64,000 nucleotides of DNA from Brachyhypopomus gauderio. Lineage: Eukaryota; Chordata; Actinopteri; Gymnotiformes; Hypopomidae. Below, piece after piece: positions 44,086-59,672 of this stretch. The stretch lies in assembly GCF_052324685.1 (NCBI RefSeq), contig NC_135211.1:14562236-14626235 (forward strand), written 5' to 3'. The notes beneath the pieces are model-generated. The model saw only the letters and a list, made by a program, of their open reading frames with translations, had not been told where the DNA came from and did no database searches. Each line of letters opens with the position of its first letter. The first letter of the stretch is position 1. The position numbers were made by a program, and so were the translations under genes.

Positions 44086-44495
44086 CACAGACAAGCCATA
44101 ACTACACAAACACACATGGCGCCTGCTTAAAGAAAAAAAAAAACACATCCGCATTGCTCTCTCTCAGACACACACACACACACAGATTCACAAACACAAT
44201 CCCAAAATGTAATCTATCTAGATTTAATATAATTTTTTATATATGCATATTATAAAAAATACATTAGACTTGTAAATAATGAGTAATTTTTACAGTGTAA
44301 CTATTTATGTATGGTGCAATGTGTTTAAGGACTTGAGGAAAAAGCTGTTCGGGTGATGCACTTTGGATTCTGTGTCCACATGGAATCTTTCAATGCCATT
44401 TTTGCTAAAGGATGTATACAGTGAACCTGGTTTTGGTGTATAGTTTTCATATACTATCAATATCCAGAAAAATTAAGTACCATGGACACATTGAT

Positions 44496-44501
44496 ATTAA
44501 A
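44496..44501 (+). terminator. smad6: smad6 polyadenylation signal (ATTAAA)
   Basis: A variant ATTAAA lies about 410 bases after the stop codon. It is the best candidate signal in the AT-rich 3' untranslated region. Confidence 0.45.
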
Positions 44502-47500
44502 GTATTCATGAAAACATTGTCAATGTCATGTCATTTTTCCTCATTACAATTTTTCCTTATTTAAATACAGGGCATAATACACACATATATATAATCTGTA
44601 CGAACAATGTTGCGAAAATCATAAAAAATGCAGGAGGTTTACTTCTAAGCAGCCTTACAAAAGGGTGTGACTGGAATTTGTAATTACAGCTGAAGAGAAG
44701 GAAAGAACTTAATGAAACGTGTTAAGATTTTACCTTTCCCAAGTCCTACGACAGATAGTGACTACCTAAAACCTCACCGGACGCATTCCTTGATTTGGCT
44801 GGCTACGGCGATCTCTTGTCCCCCTTTACTTGGTATTAGAGTACGTGGGCGTGCACCCCGGGGTCGGGGGAAGCGTCCTTTAAAAGCTGTTGTTTGTTCT
44901 GGAAGGCGACTGCTGTAGCGCCTGGCTTACTCAGCAGTCTGCCTGGACCCACCTCATCCCTTTTAAAACAAGACTCCCAGAAAGCCACATGCATATTATG
45001 TGCGCGCCACAGTGCCCCTGCCTCCCGGTCTCCAGACGCATTCTTCAGGCCCGTGAATGCTATATTATGACTGTGGAGACAGTGAAGGAAAACTGGCATG
45101 TCCGCGCGTTTTGTATCTGTGCAGGGAAACGGAAAAAAAATCGGCCTTGCGTTGGAAAAGACCTCGGGGGCGTTTGCGTTTCCAACGTTTCCTCCGACCT
45201 CCTTTCCACTGAAAGGGAATGGCCGAGCGCAGTGGCAGTTTAAAATGCGTTTAACGCTTCCCCAGGACTATAGGGACTCAGCTGTTACGGTAGCCTTCCA
45301 TAAACAATATCGCAGTCAATGTCAAGTTACATAAGCTACTACGGCATGATTCCCTGCATCTGACACCATGTGAAAGCAGTCATCCTTGCAATCTTAATTG
45401 TTTTCATTCGTCAGCTCTCGAAAGCTCGAGCAGGGCCTACGGGTGTCGAGGGTTTTTCGGCAGGAGGCGGCGTTCCACTGTGGCGTTCTGGCCTCGCCGT
45501 GAACTGGATGACTGGGAGTGGAGATTTTGGCTCAGCCAATGCAGCAACAGTCCATGTGTGTCATGCATCGCTCAGTGTCTACGATTTATTGCATTTCTTA
45601 GTTGTGAAAGAAAAAACTGACCCTTGATCGTAATTCTTACCATGTGTTTGTTACATAACAGGTCGTGCTAGTTTGACACTGACGGATGATGTGTGTTGTG
45701 ACTCCACTGCGTTCTATCCACACTGGCACTCGACAAATAACTACAATGTAGTATAATGAATAAAGCGAATTATCCTGTACGCCAACCTCTATTTCTCTAT
45801 ACGACTCCAGAACATATTCTTGTCTGCCTGTTTGACCTGGATACTCAGTTCCCAGCCAGTTCTACATTGCAATTCTATAGCATCTGTATGTAAATGCAAT
45901 AGAACATTATAAACTACTAGTAAATTACTATTAACCTCCAAACTACAGAAAGGTACCAGCCTCCATTAAAATTCATTAAGGCATCCATCCCCAGCACAGG
46001 AGAAACTGCAGAACAGGATGGCAGTGCTCCAGTTCAGGTGTGCGTCAGGTCATTCAGAAGTCATTCAGAGGGATTGTGTTTATAGCACAGACTTTTACTA
46101 ATGTCTTGGTGACACCACTTATCATACCTGCAAGCCCCACCCGTTGAACCATTCTCAGAACGAACACCCAATGGGTAAGGTCCCTCCCCCTACAGACATC
46201 CTAGGTACTGACTTATGTCTTCTCTCCCTGCAAACACACCTAATGAAAAGAGAACTGCAAAAAAATACCGCTCTCACTTAATCACCTGAGAGGTGATTTC
46301 TGTTTCTCAGTTGTCCTTGGCCATATAACCATCAGGATCGTAGGACTTTAAATCCACAAACATGATACAGTTTCTGAGAAGGATATGTAGATCTCTGTGT
46401 GCATTATGTCCTTGGTGTATGCATGTATTGGTGTTCATTCTTAAACCAGGCTCTGTTTTGTTTCTTTAAGCACTATGTCTGTCAGCCACTGTGGTAATTA
46501 TAGAGAGACAGAGAGACTGGGCCGGGACAGCCCTTGCTTTCAACAGCTCCCAACCGCAACACTCCTCTGGCTCGGGGCTTGAAAGTCAGCCAAGAACATT
46601 TCTCTTCCCTCATGCTATTCTCTCAGCCTCTTTCTCTCTGTGTCTCTCGGTCTCCCTCACCCACTCTCAATCTCTCTGACTTACAACCCAAAAGCATTTG
46701 CCTTCAAGTTTAGAGTAACTATTCTGTCAGTGAAGACACTGCTTCCTTGGCATGTTTGCTGTTCCAGGATATTTCTCTTTCGTCGCATGATTCTGAATAA
46801 TAACACTTGCACAGGTCTGGGTTGGAGTATGCGTACAAATATGATTGTAGTAAGTCCAAATTTTGTACTTTATGTTGGCAGTATGCTTTCAGCATGCCTT
46901 GTCAATACCTTAGCCATGGGCCGGGGCGATCAATATTGGCGGCCAGTGAACCTAGCAGAGCTCCGGTACACTGCCTCATCATTGATTAGTCCTAACTGAT
47001 ACAAACATAGCTGAGAAAACCCAGAAACTTTGGTGTTGCTTCTCGTTTACGAATAGTTGCTCCAGCCTTACTAACTAGTCTCACTCCTCCTCGTTGAGTC
47101 CTGTCCTCCAGCCTGGGTTAATGGAATCTGCTCCTTTACTGTGGCACAGGCATAAACTTAGTAATTCCCTCTTTCTCGTTCTCGCTCTCATTTTATATAA
47201 GCATGCAATGAAGCTAGTGCATTCATAATTGTTTGGGTGTGAAAAATGTGAAGGGTGTGTGTGTGTGTGTGTGTATTAATTACAGCCTGAGCCCTCACAG
47301 ATGAGCCTGACAGACAGTTCTAATGGACTGCGAGAAAGATCTGATATCAGGGAAACCCCTTTTCCTGAAAGAAAAATCTGACACTACAAGATCAACTGAA
47401 AAGCAAATATTTTAACCACTTTATCAAACCATTTACCATGGCTTTAAGATTTCTGGATCATTTGAATCATACTGAGCTCTGTGGTGTATTGAAAATGCAC

Positions 47501-47603
47501 ATTTTCATTTGCATGCTTCTCTATATCTAGATTTCCTGCGTAACAAAATTGATTAAAATATTTTAAGAACAGCTGACAAAAGATTAGAGGACAGATAGGA
47601 GTG

Positions 47604-47678
<75 letters not shown>

Positions 47679-47856
47679 CAGGAGGATCGGATGTTCCTGA
47701 GTCTTTAGGAGGGCAGTTGGTCGGCAGACGGACTGGCTCCACGCGAGACTAGGCATCCGCATGCAGCCAGACATTTTCTCATCTGCTTTACTCTCATTGT
47801 GCTCAACTGAGCATGTTTGTGGATGCCAACCTTTTGCATACACATGCCTACACTCA

Positions 47857-47952
<96 letters not shown>

Positions 47953-48245
47953 TACACAATAATATTTAAACATCCATATCCATTACAAAATGATAAAACA
48001 AAACATAACTTCTCTGCACGGTTTGTCATGTATGAAGATACTGTTTGATCTGAAGTGTACCATGAGAGATAAGCTTTAAATTGAATGCTTATCATAGCCA
48101 TACGAGAGCCATGTTAATAAGCGAGACAAAATTATTGCATTATTGAGACAGAAATATTATTCTATTAATTTGGGGCTGTATGTGTATTCTGTATATATTT
48201 GTTCACAAATACTGGCCAGCTGTGAGCAAACGCTATGACAAAAAT
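44502..48245. other. smad6-smad3 intergenic, left part
   Basis: A moderately CpG-rich non-repetitive stretch (about 44740-45560) has overlapping short ORFs in several frames but no recognisable product. Arrays: CT 47608-47670 and CA 47858-47950. No gene was seen. Confidence 0.55.
47608..47950. repeat. (CT)n and (CA)n arrays
   Basis: (CT)n at 47608-47670 and an unusually long (CA)n at 47858-47950, about 46 units. The minus-strand 182-codon ORF across them is a repeat translation. Confidence 0.95.
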
Positions 48246-48538
48246 TTGTCAGTTTTTTTTTTTTTTTTTTTTGCATTCAATATAGAATAGAATAGAATAA
48301 AATAGAATAATTTATTGTCATTGCATATGGTACAACAAAATTCCGAGTGGTTCCTCTCAAAGACAGCACACGTACATAAAACAACATATATCCATAAAAC
48401 ATTCAACAGATCTAAGAGCATGTACTGTATATACACATGTCCACACATACATACATAAATACTTGTTTGCCCACATGTACATAATTTAAAGCAGTAGCAG
48501 CAGTATGGTTGGTGGTACTAAATTACCAGAGAGAATAG

Positions 48539-49946
48539 CAGAGGTGGGGACTCGAGTCACATGACTTGGACTCGAGTCAGACTCGAGTCATTAATATTAA
48601 GACTTTTGACTTGACTTGAAAAAATATTCAGAGACTTAGACTTGACTTGGACTTTTACACCAATAACTTGGGACTTGAATTGGACTTGAACCTGTTTACT
48701 TGCAAAGACTTGATTTTTTTTTACACCAAATCTAAATTTTAAAACGCATATTAATATTTATAAAGTGCGCCCCATTAATTTCATTTCCGTCCTTCTGACG
48801 CAGACCAGTCCTCTGCTTTTCCATACTCTGTACGTGTGTGTGCATGAGCTGCAGCACAACCAATCAAATGGGGGGTTGGCGAACGTAAATTTTTACCGGG
48901 CGGGGTGTAAAATGGACACAAATTAAGTATTATATCGCGATCGATCGATCGCCAGGGGTTGGTGCCAGAGCGAACTAGTAACTCATTGAATCATAGATGT
49001 GGATCAGAGGTAAATAAACTAGATTTTTTTCCGTCGTGAGAAATCGGACGTGTGGCGTGAGAGCGTGTGAAGACGGTCAAATGCGTGTGTCTCACGCTCA
49101 ATGCGTGAGAGTTGGCAACCCTGGGTTCTGTATCTGAACTCGGGGAAGAGAGCCTCTCTCTGTCACCATCATAATATCCAGTTCTATCTCAGCATGGATT
49201 GTGTATTTGAAGACATCTACGTCGAGAAAAAAATATATTGACAAAAGTGGAGCGAGTTTTCAGCTATGGGGACATCATTCATCGTGCACAAATGACATAC
49301 AGACTTTTGGCCAGGAAATGCAATGCAGAATAGTTTACTGAAATGTCTAAAGTTGCAGATTCCTGTTAATTGTTCAGTTCTTATATTTGTTTGTCTTGTG
49401 TCACTCACACATGTTCTCCAAGAAACCAGATAAGAGAAGAGAGGGAAAATGCTGTTATGGTTCTTTGTATTGTACTGTGAAAATATCAGCACTTTTTATT
49501 TGAACATGGAGTTCTACTTATGACTTTTTCACAGAATATTTATTTCTGGAAAATTGTAGTTTAAAGTATGAATATTTTTGCAGCTAAGTTTAACAAATTG
49601 AACTGTGCAATAAAGAGGTGTAATTTTAATTTTTTTTAATACTTCGTGTTTTCAGTTGCACATGTTTTATCAAGATTTGAGGAGAATACAGATTTTAAAA
49701 AGAACGCATGTCTATTATTTACATTTAAAATATACCTGCAACATTGGTAAAAAAAAAAAAAAAAAAAGACTCGAAAGGACTTGAAATTCCAAGTTTCAGA
49801 CTTGGGACTTGACTTGACTGATGCCTGTCTTGACTCGAGACTTGACTTGACTTGAGTGTCTTTGCTTGAGACTTGACTCGGGACTTGAGGTATAAAGACT
49901 TGGACTTACTTGAGACTTGCAAAACACTGACTTGGTCCCACCTCTG
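48539..49946. mobile_element. hAT non-autonomous transposon, 1.4 kb
   Basis: Termini are CAGAGGTGGG with an exact inverted copy at the right end. It is flanked by a perfect 8-bp duplication GAGAATAG (48531-48538 and 49947-49954), diagnostic of hAT insertion. Subterminal regions are packed with ACTTGACTTG/ACTCGAG words. It has no transposase ORF. It contains copy C of the ~75-bp repeat. Confidence 0.92.
48875..48953 (-). repeat. ~75-bp interspersed repeat, copy C
   Basis: On the minus strand it shares ATATAATACTTAATTTGTGT, CCATTTTACA and TTTACGTTCGCCAACC-like words with copies A and B around 8.1-8.9 kb. Confidence 0.7.
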
Positions 49947-49978
49947 GAGAATAGTGCAATATAAAAGTAAATGAGTTT

Positions 49979-50700
49979 TTAAGATTTTGGGTATGCTAAG
50001 GGAGTGATGGATGACACAGCTCTGGAAAAGAAGCTGTTCCTCTGCCTGTTAGTCCTATTGTCCTGTATCTCTATCCTGACGGTAGAGGAACAAAAAAATG
50101 GTGTCCTTCTTTTGTAATGTTGCTGGCTTGTCTCTGCAGGTGACCAGCATACACTACGTCCAGATTCAGGAGTGGACATCCCATGATCCTCTGCGCTGTC
50201 CTCACAGGTCCAGGTGCGATCAGCTGTGATGTGGAGCCCAGGGTTCTTGATATTGCTCACCCACTTTGCCTCATCTCCATGTATATATTCTTTTAATTGT
50301 TCTGTAGTCAGTAATGACCTCTTTAGTTTTGGTGGCATTATGACCACGTTGTCATCAGCATATTTCACAAGTGTTGGAGGGATGGATGGGAGTACACGAC
50401 TGAGCACACAGCCCTGTGGTGTGCCAATGTTTAAAATGATTGTGGAGAGTTTAGCTACCAGTTTATGAGGGATTATTGTATTAAACACAGAGCTATAATA
50501 GCATCCTGACATAAGTACCAGATTGCTCCAGGTGAGACAAGCCCGTATGGAGTGCAATGGAGACAGCATCCTCTGTGGAACAGAAGGTTTGTCTAAATTG
50601 TTTGGTATACTGTTACCAATGTGTTTCTGGATGAGTCTATCAAAGCATTTAGTAATGACAGGAGTCAGAGCAACTGGTCAACAATTGCAAGTCAGGTTGC
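49979..50700 (-). pseudogene. degenerate reverse transcriptase of the LINE
   Basis: An open stretch at 49979-50569 carries FNTIIPHKL, GTPQGCVLS and the RT core motif KYADDNVV. Upstream, out of the main frame, CFDRLIQKHI can be read. Large internal deletions are evident, since about 50 residues normally separate the FNTI and GTPQG blocks. Its C-terminal part resembles the distal finger region (HITADRTWT). It is non-functional. The closest families I know are teleost Rex1/L2-like LINEs. Confidence 0.7.
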
Positions 50701-53700
50701 AAAATTATCCCTGCTAATTGGTCTGCACATGACTTCAGTGTCCTCATAAGTAGTTGATTCGTTTCTACTTTTCTTACTTTTAACTAATTTTGTTTTACAG
50801 AATGACGGAGACATTCTAAGAGAACTTTACAATTAGCGGAAAACGGTTTCCTCCGGAAGTCACAAACTTCAGCACGTTTTCGTTATATTCAGTGCCTGCT
50901 GCCACCTAGTGGTAACTTGATAAACGTTTTCTGTGTAATGACCTTCGTCTAGTCTGGAAGAACAGGACAATCGTTGGCATCAGCATCTGGCTTCCAGCCA
51001 CACATCTATAGTCAATATTTCCCTGAAAGAAACACGAGATGTCAATGCTTACTGGAGCTCAGCAACCTCATATGTTTTCTTTTGCGTTTTCTGCTCCCAT
51101 TCACGAAAACTTGGACAGAAGCCTAAATAGTTAAGTGATACACTGGTGATTTATAACCATGCAGAAGGTCTATTGTTTAATCTGTTAAATTATGCTAGCA
51201 GATGCTGTAAATGTTTCCACAAAATCTAAACACTTACTAATCATGATGAACATACTGGGGCTCCTAACTTGAGAGTTGTTACTCTGTTAGATCCAGAGTC
51301 CTCGGAAAGAAATCGGCAGCTGTGAAAGTTTTAATTTTTTGTGTGTGTGCATGCAAATTAGTCCAACTTTAATATTATGACAAGTTAATGTCACAGTTTT
51401 CTTTTCTAGGAATTGGAAAAGGTCTCGGCGAATATAATACTGACTCGTTTAGATGTTACACTTATACATTTAGCAAATGCTCCTATCCAAATAAATATTG
51501 ATCCGTATGGCAGATCGTGTGATCTGTGGAATGACTACATCTGTTGTGCGGCTAACACCTGTTGCACCAGGTGAGTGACAGGAAGTGAAGCTGTTTTTGT
51601 CTCACCTGTATCCAATTAGCACTTCTGTGAGTGTTAATCTGATGTGTGTGAAACTAAGACAGCGGCCTATATTTTCTTATGCTGTGTCACACATAACAAC
51701 CATAGTAGCATACAAATAGCGCTTCAAATAGGTAATTATTGTCATTGTCGTACATCCCTTCAAAAAGCTTACCAACACTGTCTAACACCTGTAATTGACA
51801 CACTGGACCAAGTAGCAAACAGCACTCATGCAAGCAATGTACAAACACTATATCCCAAACCCATAAAGTTAGCACAAACCCTGATTGTTTATTAATGACC
51901 TTTACCTAATAAGAGACTACATTCACCAACCTAAATTTTTAAGCTACAAGAACGAACAAATGCATAAATAAATACATACATTTATTTTCCTCTAAAGTGT
52001 AGTTTTTATTGCATATATCTTTCATGAAACGAATAATGTAGATGTCACTTCACTAATACAGCCCAAAATATACTAGCAAGAAGATTATTGTTCTGTATAC
52101 CATGTCATGGAGAAGCAAGGTATTCACTTTTGATATTGTTTACGTTGACCTTTTAATAATTGCATATATTTAAAGTCAGACACGAGCAGTCGCTTGGATG
52201 CAACACTTTATTAGTGCATTTCAGAAGTTCTCTCATTTAAAGCTGACACAGCATGTAATTATGTAGTTCATGCATATGCCTTTACTGAAGTCCAATCTAA
52301 AACCATGTTATTAAATTCTAAATACATTCATTTGCACATCACCAGAGCCTGCATATTCGAGGAAAACTGCTGTTTTGTGCTGTATGATTATAAATAAAAA
52401 GGCACCAATTTCATAATTCAGTCATATGCAGTTCACTCCTGATCGTGATGCTATACCACTCAGGAGATGTTGTCAATGAGATGTCATGTTTGGATTTTTC
52501 TACTGTGGCTCAGTTATTTCCTCAAATTAGTGTTTTAGTTATCCGAGTTTGTACAGTTTAATTATTCATAAATTGTAGGATCTTTGTTAAAGTGTGTTGA
52601 CCCTGGTCACAGTCCTAGTGCAATGACATCAGAAGGTCAGCACTAGGTCAGCACTCCAGCCAGGTAGATAAGGGGTGGTTAAAAGTGTGAAGAAATAGAC
52701 TACATGTAGAAATTTCACTTTGAAAGAAAGAAGTATGACATGAAAACGTGGAACACGATTCACAAAGCAATATAGCAAAGGTATTATTTTAACTTGCATA
52801 ACTGTACTGTAGACTCCACATAACTGAACTATGGACATTTCCTTGTGTACTAACTAGTTTTGACCACAAGAGGGACCTACTCGATTTATTACATTGCTTA
52901 TCTCAAAAGAAACACCGACATCCAGATTTTCTGTCCTTTAGCACACTACCCCAGTGTAAATACGCCTATAACTTCAAGTGTGCTCCAGTAAGCATCTTAA
53001 ATTTGAAAAGGATTGCTCAACTGAGATAGTGCCAAGTGTCTATATATGAATGTGTATGTGTGTGATTTGAGTCAGCACACGGTAATCCCTGTGATTTTCC
53101 TCACTCTATTTTCCCACTGTATACTCGGTAAACCCTATGATCTGACTCGTGGGGTAAAACTACCACGTATCACCTGCTGGTACCTGCTGATTCCCTACCC
53201 TGTGTACACAGTAACGTATGAATCAGCCCTGTGGAGTAGAGCAATGCAATGACGTTACACGTCAGCGACAAGAGGTTCTGTGTCGGCTGTGCACTCAGTG
53301 ACCCAAACGTGGCCATTTCTACTCATCTGGCAGGAATAATACACACAATATGAACGCAGTGAGATAGAGCACCAGCACCCACACAGACTTCCCTGGAGAC
53401 ATCAGCCTTCCAGGAAGCAGCGACAGACGGCTGTGAGCTATCGCGTCGCCAACAGTGAGCAAATGCGCAAACAACGGAGTTATTCATTTCTAAGGTGGTT
53501 GAATATAAGGTGTGAGGTTTTGACAAAAGTAAGACTTTTTTTTCATAAGGCTAAACAATGACGTGAACCAGTTGGCTTCATGTCAGCCCATTGCCTCATC
53601 TGAAACTTATAAATGTCTAGATAAAGTCTTCCACTTCCTACTGTTGTACAAATCAATTTTAATACATTTAACACATGCCCAATTCACTTGACTTAAAGGT

Positions 53701-53861
53701 AGTAATTTTTAAAATAAATTTCTAAACAGATTTAGAAAACCCTTTTCCAATTTCCATAGTGAAATCAGGCAGTGATAGGTCGACTTGATTATAGCCAGCC
53801 ATTCTCTCAGACTCTAAGCAGCATGTGTGTTGTGTATGTCATGTTTGCTGGCTCTGTGTAT

Positions 53862-53863
<2 letters not shown>

Positions 53864-53934
<71 letters not shown>
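53864..53934. repeat. (GT)n microsatellite
   Basis: About 35 GT units. Confidence 0.95.
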
Positions 53935-53940
<6 letters not shown>

Positions 53941-56504
53941 GAGTGGTGGGGGGGACAACTTATCCTGTGGTAGATTTGGACTTGTGCGAGCTTCAGCAGG
54001 ATTGATGGCCTTGGACCGAGAAAATATGACTTTATATTGCTTGTGACTGCCAAGAAAGCTTCAGGATACGCTGTCTTGAGGCTGCCATAACTCTTCACTC
54101 CGCACCCCATCTCAACTGTTCCATAAACCAGCCTTAATGACACCCTACCAAGCTGGCGAGATCCCGGGCTCCTTCATAAAGGTGTATGCATATAAGCAGG
54201 TTCTGGCAACACAGCCTGTGCCCTTCACACCTGTCTATTGCAACATGCTGGCACAGTCTTCTCATGTCAGAACATATTTCCATAAACAGGACAGCTTTAT
54301 GACGGTTCTCTCTTTTTGCTGTGAGAAAGGTAACTGATCACACATTACATACACACAAAAAGAAATCTAAATTTGTCTAAAGTATTCAATTAAAAGCTAA
54401 AATTAGGTTAAAACTCTGGCTATTAAAGACCACTGTTAATTCAACACTTGGCAATTTACTGCTGAGGGCAATAGTTAAACAGTAAACAGTGTTTAAATGG
54501 TTAAAAAAGTCTGTCCCCAGGTTCTAATTCTAAGAACTATAGCTATTATTGGCTTTTGGAAGTGGATAGCCCCACATTTATAGGTTGTAAAGACATGTTA
54601 GTGGGGAAAAATAAATACCAGTTTTAGGGGAAGTGTTAATAGATTACACCCACCCCAGAGCCTTACCACCTTGCAATCTGTGTTGCTCCAGTGTTCAGCC
54701 AATCGGACACTCACATCCTCTTATTCCTGCCTCACATTTCTGTGTGGGAGCCCAGCTGATCCACATCTCCATTCATCCTTCCCTCCACCCTCTCCCTCCA
54801 CCAGACCTTCTCTCCAGGGTCCAGGTATCCACAATGGCCTTATCACCAAACATTTTGTACATGGTCATTACCCATACCCATTGCCTTTTGTATGGAACAC
54901 ATACACGTACGTCTGAAATCCTCCCACTTTTTTCCCAGATCTGTCTGCTGGATCCCATCTGCCCCCCTGCCACCTCCCCCACCCCCACATGTGCACATAT
55001 GCACACACACACACAGACACATACACATATAGACACTCACACACACACTGAGCAGCTGTCCCAGAGCTTGAACCCTAAGGGAACAAACAGGTGCTGAGTT
55101 TGTACTGGTTTTTGCAGTCAGACAGCACATGGCAGAATTCATAGTTGTAGTCCATCCACACACATACACCCACCCACCCACACACACACTCACACACATA
55201 CACACAAACACACACCCACACACACACACAGACATGTACACAGGAGAATGTTACTTTTTAGTTTTCCTCCACTGAAATTTGATTGCTTAAACAGACCAGG
55301 ACGTAATGTTTTGGTAATAAGACATTTATAGAAAAGTCCACAGAAACATTTTAAGTCAACAGTAGGAATTAGGATTACAAAAAGGGGTAAATTACCTTTG
55401 CAGCTATTGACAGTAAAAGAATATTTCACCTCCATTGGTCGTCATGAAATTTACAACACCATGATTGCTTTCATTACTTGGTTTCTGAAAAGTCTCATCC
55501 TAATGTGAAACAGAACTCTGAACAGTTCTTTTGCAGTGGGAATGTCTCTGTGTGGCATATTTTAGGTTCTATTGACAGTTACCATGTGGGCTGGGGAAAA
55601 AAAGAAGAGAAAAAGCAGGCAGGAAGAGATGAGAAAATACACACTGACTACACACTCACGGCTCTCTAAAATAGCTGAAAGGAAGGGCTTTGGCCTGGAG
55701 CGAGCTTTAACAGCTTCACGCTGCTGCATTTAGAGAGCAGCATGCACTATCAGAGAGGGGAAGAGAATCTTTCAAAATGTGTCCCTATTCAGTGTCCAGT
55801 CTCCAGTTCCTCACTGATTCCAAATCAGCTTCAGTTTATTTGTTAATGAGTTTATGGAGGGAGATGTGTTTGAATGGAGCAGGCTGTATTAGAGCCCAGG
55901 GGTTCTGTTTCTCACGGGTTTGGAGTGTACGAGTGGAGAGATAGCTCATCTGTGTTGAGTCTTCTTATGATGAGTCATATTGTCTGTAGGTGATGATTCA
56001 TCAAAGTGATATTGACTCAGGGTTTTTTTTTTTTTGTTTGTTTTTTTTATCTTAATTTTGTTGTGGCAGTTTTCAGTCACAAAACTCTGTGGTAGTGATA
56101 GAGCTGAATAATGTTTGGCAAAATGGCAAGGGTAAATCATTTCACATATGATATTGGAGAGGGTAACATCAGAGTGGCATCAAATGTTTTGCAATATACA
56201 AACATTTAGCATTTGCCATTAATATTTGAAAAAAATCTAAATAAAACTACAAAAAAATCAACCATACCCAGCACAAGGTACCAGATTGTACATGAAGACC
56301 TGAATAAAGTGTGTGAAGCGTGATTGCAGATGAAGTAAAGACCATGATCATGCAAATACACAGGACCCTACTCTCAGCCCTCCAGAGCTTTGTGTCAGCT
56401 TGTTTGCATTTTAGGGGTAACATCTGACATCTGGCCCTCTCTTGCACACTTCTTTAGTTTGCACTCTGACCCTAGCCCCCACTGATATATGGTTGAGCGA
56501 CAGA

Positions 56505-56605
<101 letters not shown>

Positions 56606-57104
56606 TAGGAAAAGAGACAAAGAGTTAGATTTCCATTTACTCAGTACAGGAACTCGTCCTTGTGAATGTATGTTTCCATATTCTTTACTGACTCCCTGCA
56701 GTGGAACCCTTCGTGGCTACACTCTTTCATATAGATGCTGGTCCACATCCTACTTTCATCACGGATGTGATGTGTTCATTTAGCATGTCCAGGGACTAGC
56801 ACAGCACTGTGATCTTTGCAGTTTCAATTCATGTATACTTCTCTGTTTTAAATGCTACAGAAGACTTTATTGGCTTCAAAATGATCAGCTCCGGAACAGA
56901 GAAACGTGGCTTAGCTAGATAACAAGTAGGATTACAACTTCCCACAACTTACCGTTGTTTGCTGGCGAGCTTGGGTAGTTTCTTCACACGTATGGGGGTG
57001 GCACCCCTCACACCCACTCATTCACCTAAAAAAGCAGCTCAGACCAAACCCTACGACTGACGGATATCCGATGAATTAATATATGGTTATTCTGTCCACT
57101 GAGA

Positions 57105-57295
57105 CGTCCTATTTAATTATGCACTTGCGTGTAGAACTAATAGCCTGCGGTAAAGGGAGGGGAGACACTTAATTACCTTTCCGGCAGAATTTGAATTTCG
57201 CCGTCTCCTTTCCTCTGAGTCATTTTAATTGCAGCGATTGTCCAGCCTTTACAAGTGTTTTCAATTGAGAAGGAAACAGGGCAATAAAGCGGTAT
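57105..57295. promoter_or_regulatory. candidate conserved element upstream of smad3
   Basis: A non-repetitive stretch about 0.9-1.0 kb before the smad3 start with TTAATTA, TAATTACC, TTTAATTGC and a CAATTGAG motif. This texture is typical of homeodomain-bound vertebrate non-coding elements. It is pattern impression only. Confidence 0.25.
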
Positions 57296-58351
<1,056 letters not shown>

Positions 58352-58904
58352 TGAGTGGCTGCGCCTCAGAAACGTGCCCGTGGGGGGTTGTAGCGGACCT
58401 GGCACTTTGTTTTCACACTTGCTTCACCTTCACTTTTGGCCTTTCTTGTATACCGATTTTGAGAGCAGTCAGTTTGACAGAGTCAGAAACCAGGAGACGC
58501 TGTCCCAGTGGCTAGACAACTGTCTTTTTCAGCCATGCCTTAAGAGAGTAACGCCATTCAAGTAATGCTATTTGAGTGTCTGTGTATTCAGTATATGAAT
58601 TTCATGACTATCAAGAGTCTTGTCTGTTTTCGTTATTGTCAGGGTGGCACAGACAAGCCTAAACGCCACAGCCTGTTTACACATACTGAGCTATCATTTC
58701 CATCTAGGAAACTTAAGCAGACCCGAGGATGTCGAAATTGCCAGCGTACTGCTCATGGTCGGATGCACAACCACACTGCACGCTTGCGGTCCAGAGATGC
58801 CAGTTTTAAGACAAGATCCCCACAGTGCCCCAGCCTTTCCCTGCTTGTAGTGTGTTGCCTCATAATGTTATATAACACGACCTTAATCTCTCGCACTTAA
58901 GCTA

Positions 58905-58947
<43 letters not shown>

Positions 58948-59587
58948 TTGCGGTTGCATTATTGATGAAAACGCGCAGCTAACTAGTCAGGTTTTAAATT
59001 GTCCTATCCACCCACGAGAATGGGAGGTTGCATTTTATATCGCATAAACTGTTTACTTGAATTCGTTGCCCTGCGTTTTACTGGATGATCTTGTTTTGTC
59101 ACTGTAGGAGATGCTGACCAACCACCATCAGGTGTTCGAGTCCGGGACACTATCACAGAAGTTTACCAGCATTATACTATTATACTGTTTCGTCTTATTC
59201 CGTATAGTGTTTGCACATCAATCTTCTGCCATCCGTTTGTATTTGTCACACCATCTCTCCTTTAGAAGGGTCAAAATGGGAGTCCTTTGGCCATGTCACA
59301 ATGCACACAGGGCTTCATCCACTGCGTTTTTGGCCGAGGGTTCTTTACTTTGGCCCAGTAGTGTACAGTTAATTTCAACTTCAAATTCCCACCCAACACA
59401 AACTTACACCTATGCTTTGGCCACTTTGAAAGTAGGCCTAAATCAGGCCTAAAATGCGTGTTCAGGCTGGTAGATTTCTGTCCGCAGGAGATATTCCAGC
59501 TTTGGAGCGGAGCAAGGTTTATATCTGGTATGTCACCTGAAGATACTGGTAGAGCAGGATCACACAGACATGCCCAAATATTATGTA

Positions 59588-59601
59588 TATATGTATGTAT
59601 G

Positions 59602-59670
<69 letters not shown>
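59588..59670. repeat. (TATG)n-(TA)n microsatellite
   Basis: A few GTAT units lead into about 31 TA units within smad3 intron 1. Confidence 0.95.

Positions 59671-59672
<2 letters not shown>

Larger units (their letters stand above)
48250..50720 (-). mobile_element. LINE remnant (Rex1/L2-like, jockey group)
   Basis: Oriented minus. Its 3' end is an A-run (T-run 48250-48272 on plus) next to TAGAA pentamers (48278-48310). The 5' side fades near 50720. The reverse-transcriptase part is at 49979-50700. The hAT element at 48539-49946 interrupts its 3' region. The 5' limit is approximate. Confidence 0.65.

Noticed and set aside
44712..45640. Possible gene in the CpG-richer stretch after smad6
   Set aside because: Open frames are short, mutually overlapping and lack splice partners or known motifs.
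47553..48101. 182-codon minus ORF
   Set aside because: Val-Cys and Arg-Glu runs are (CA)n and (CT)n translations.
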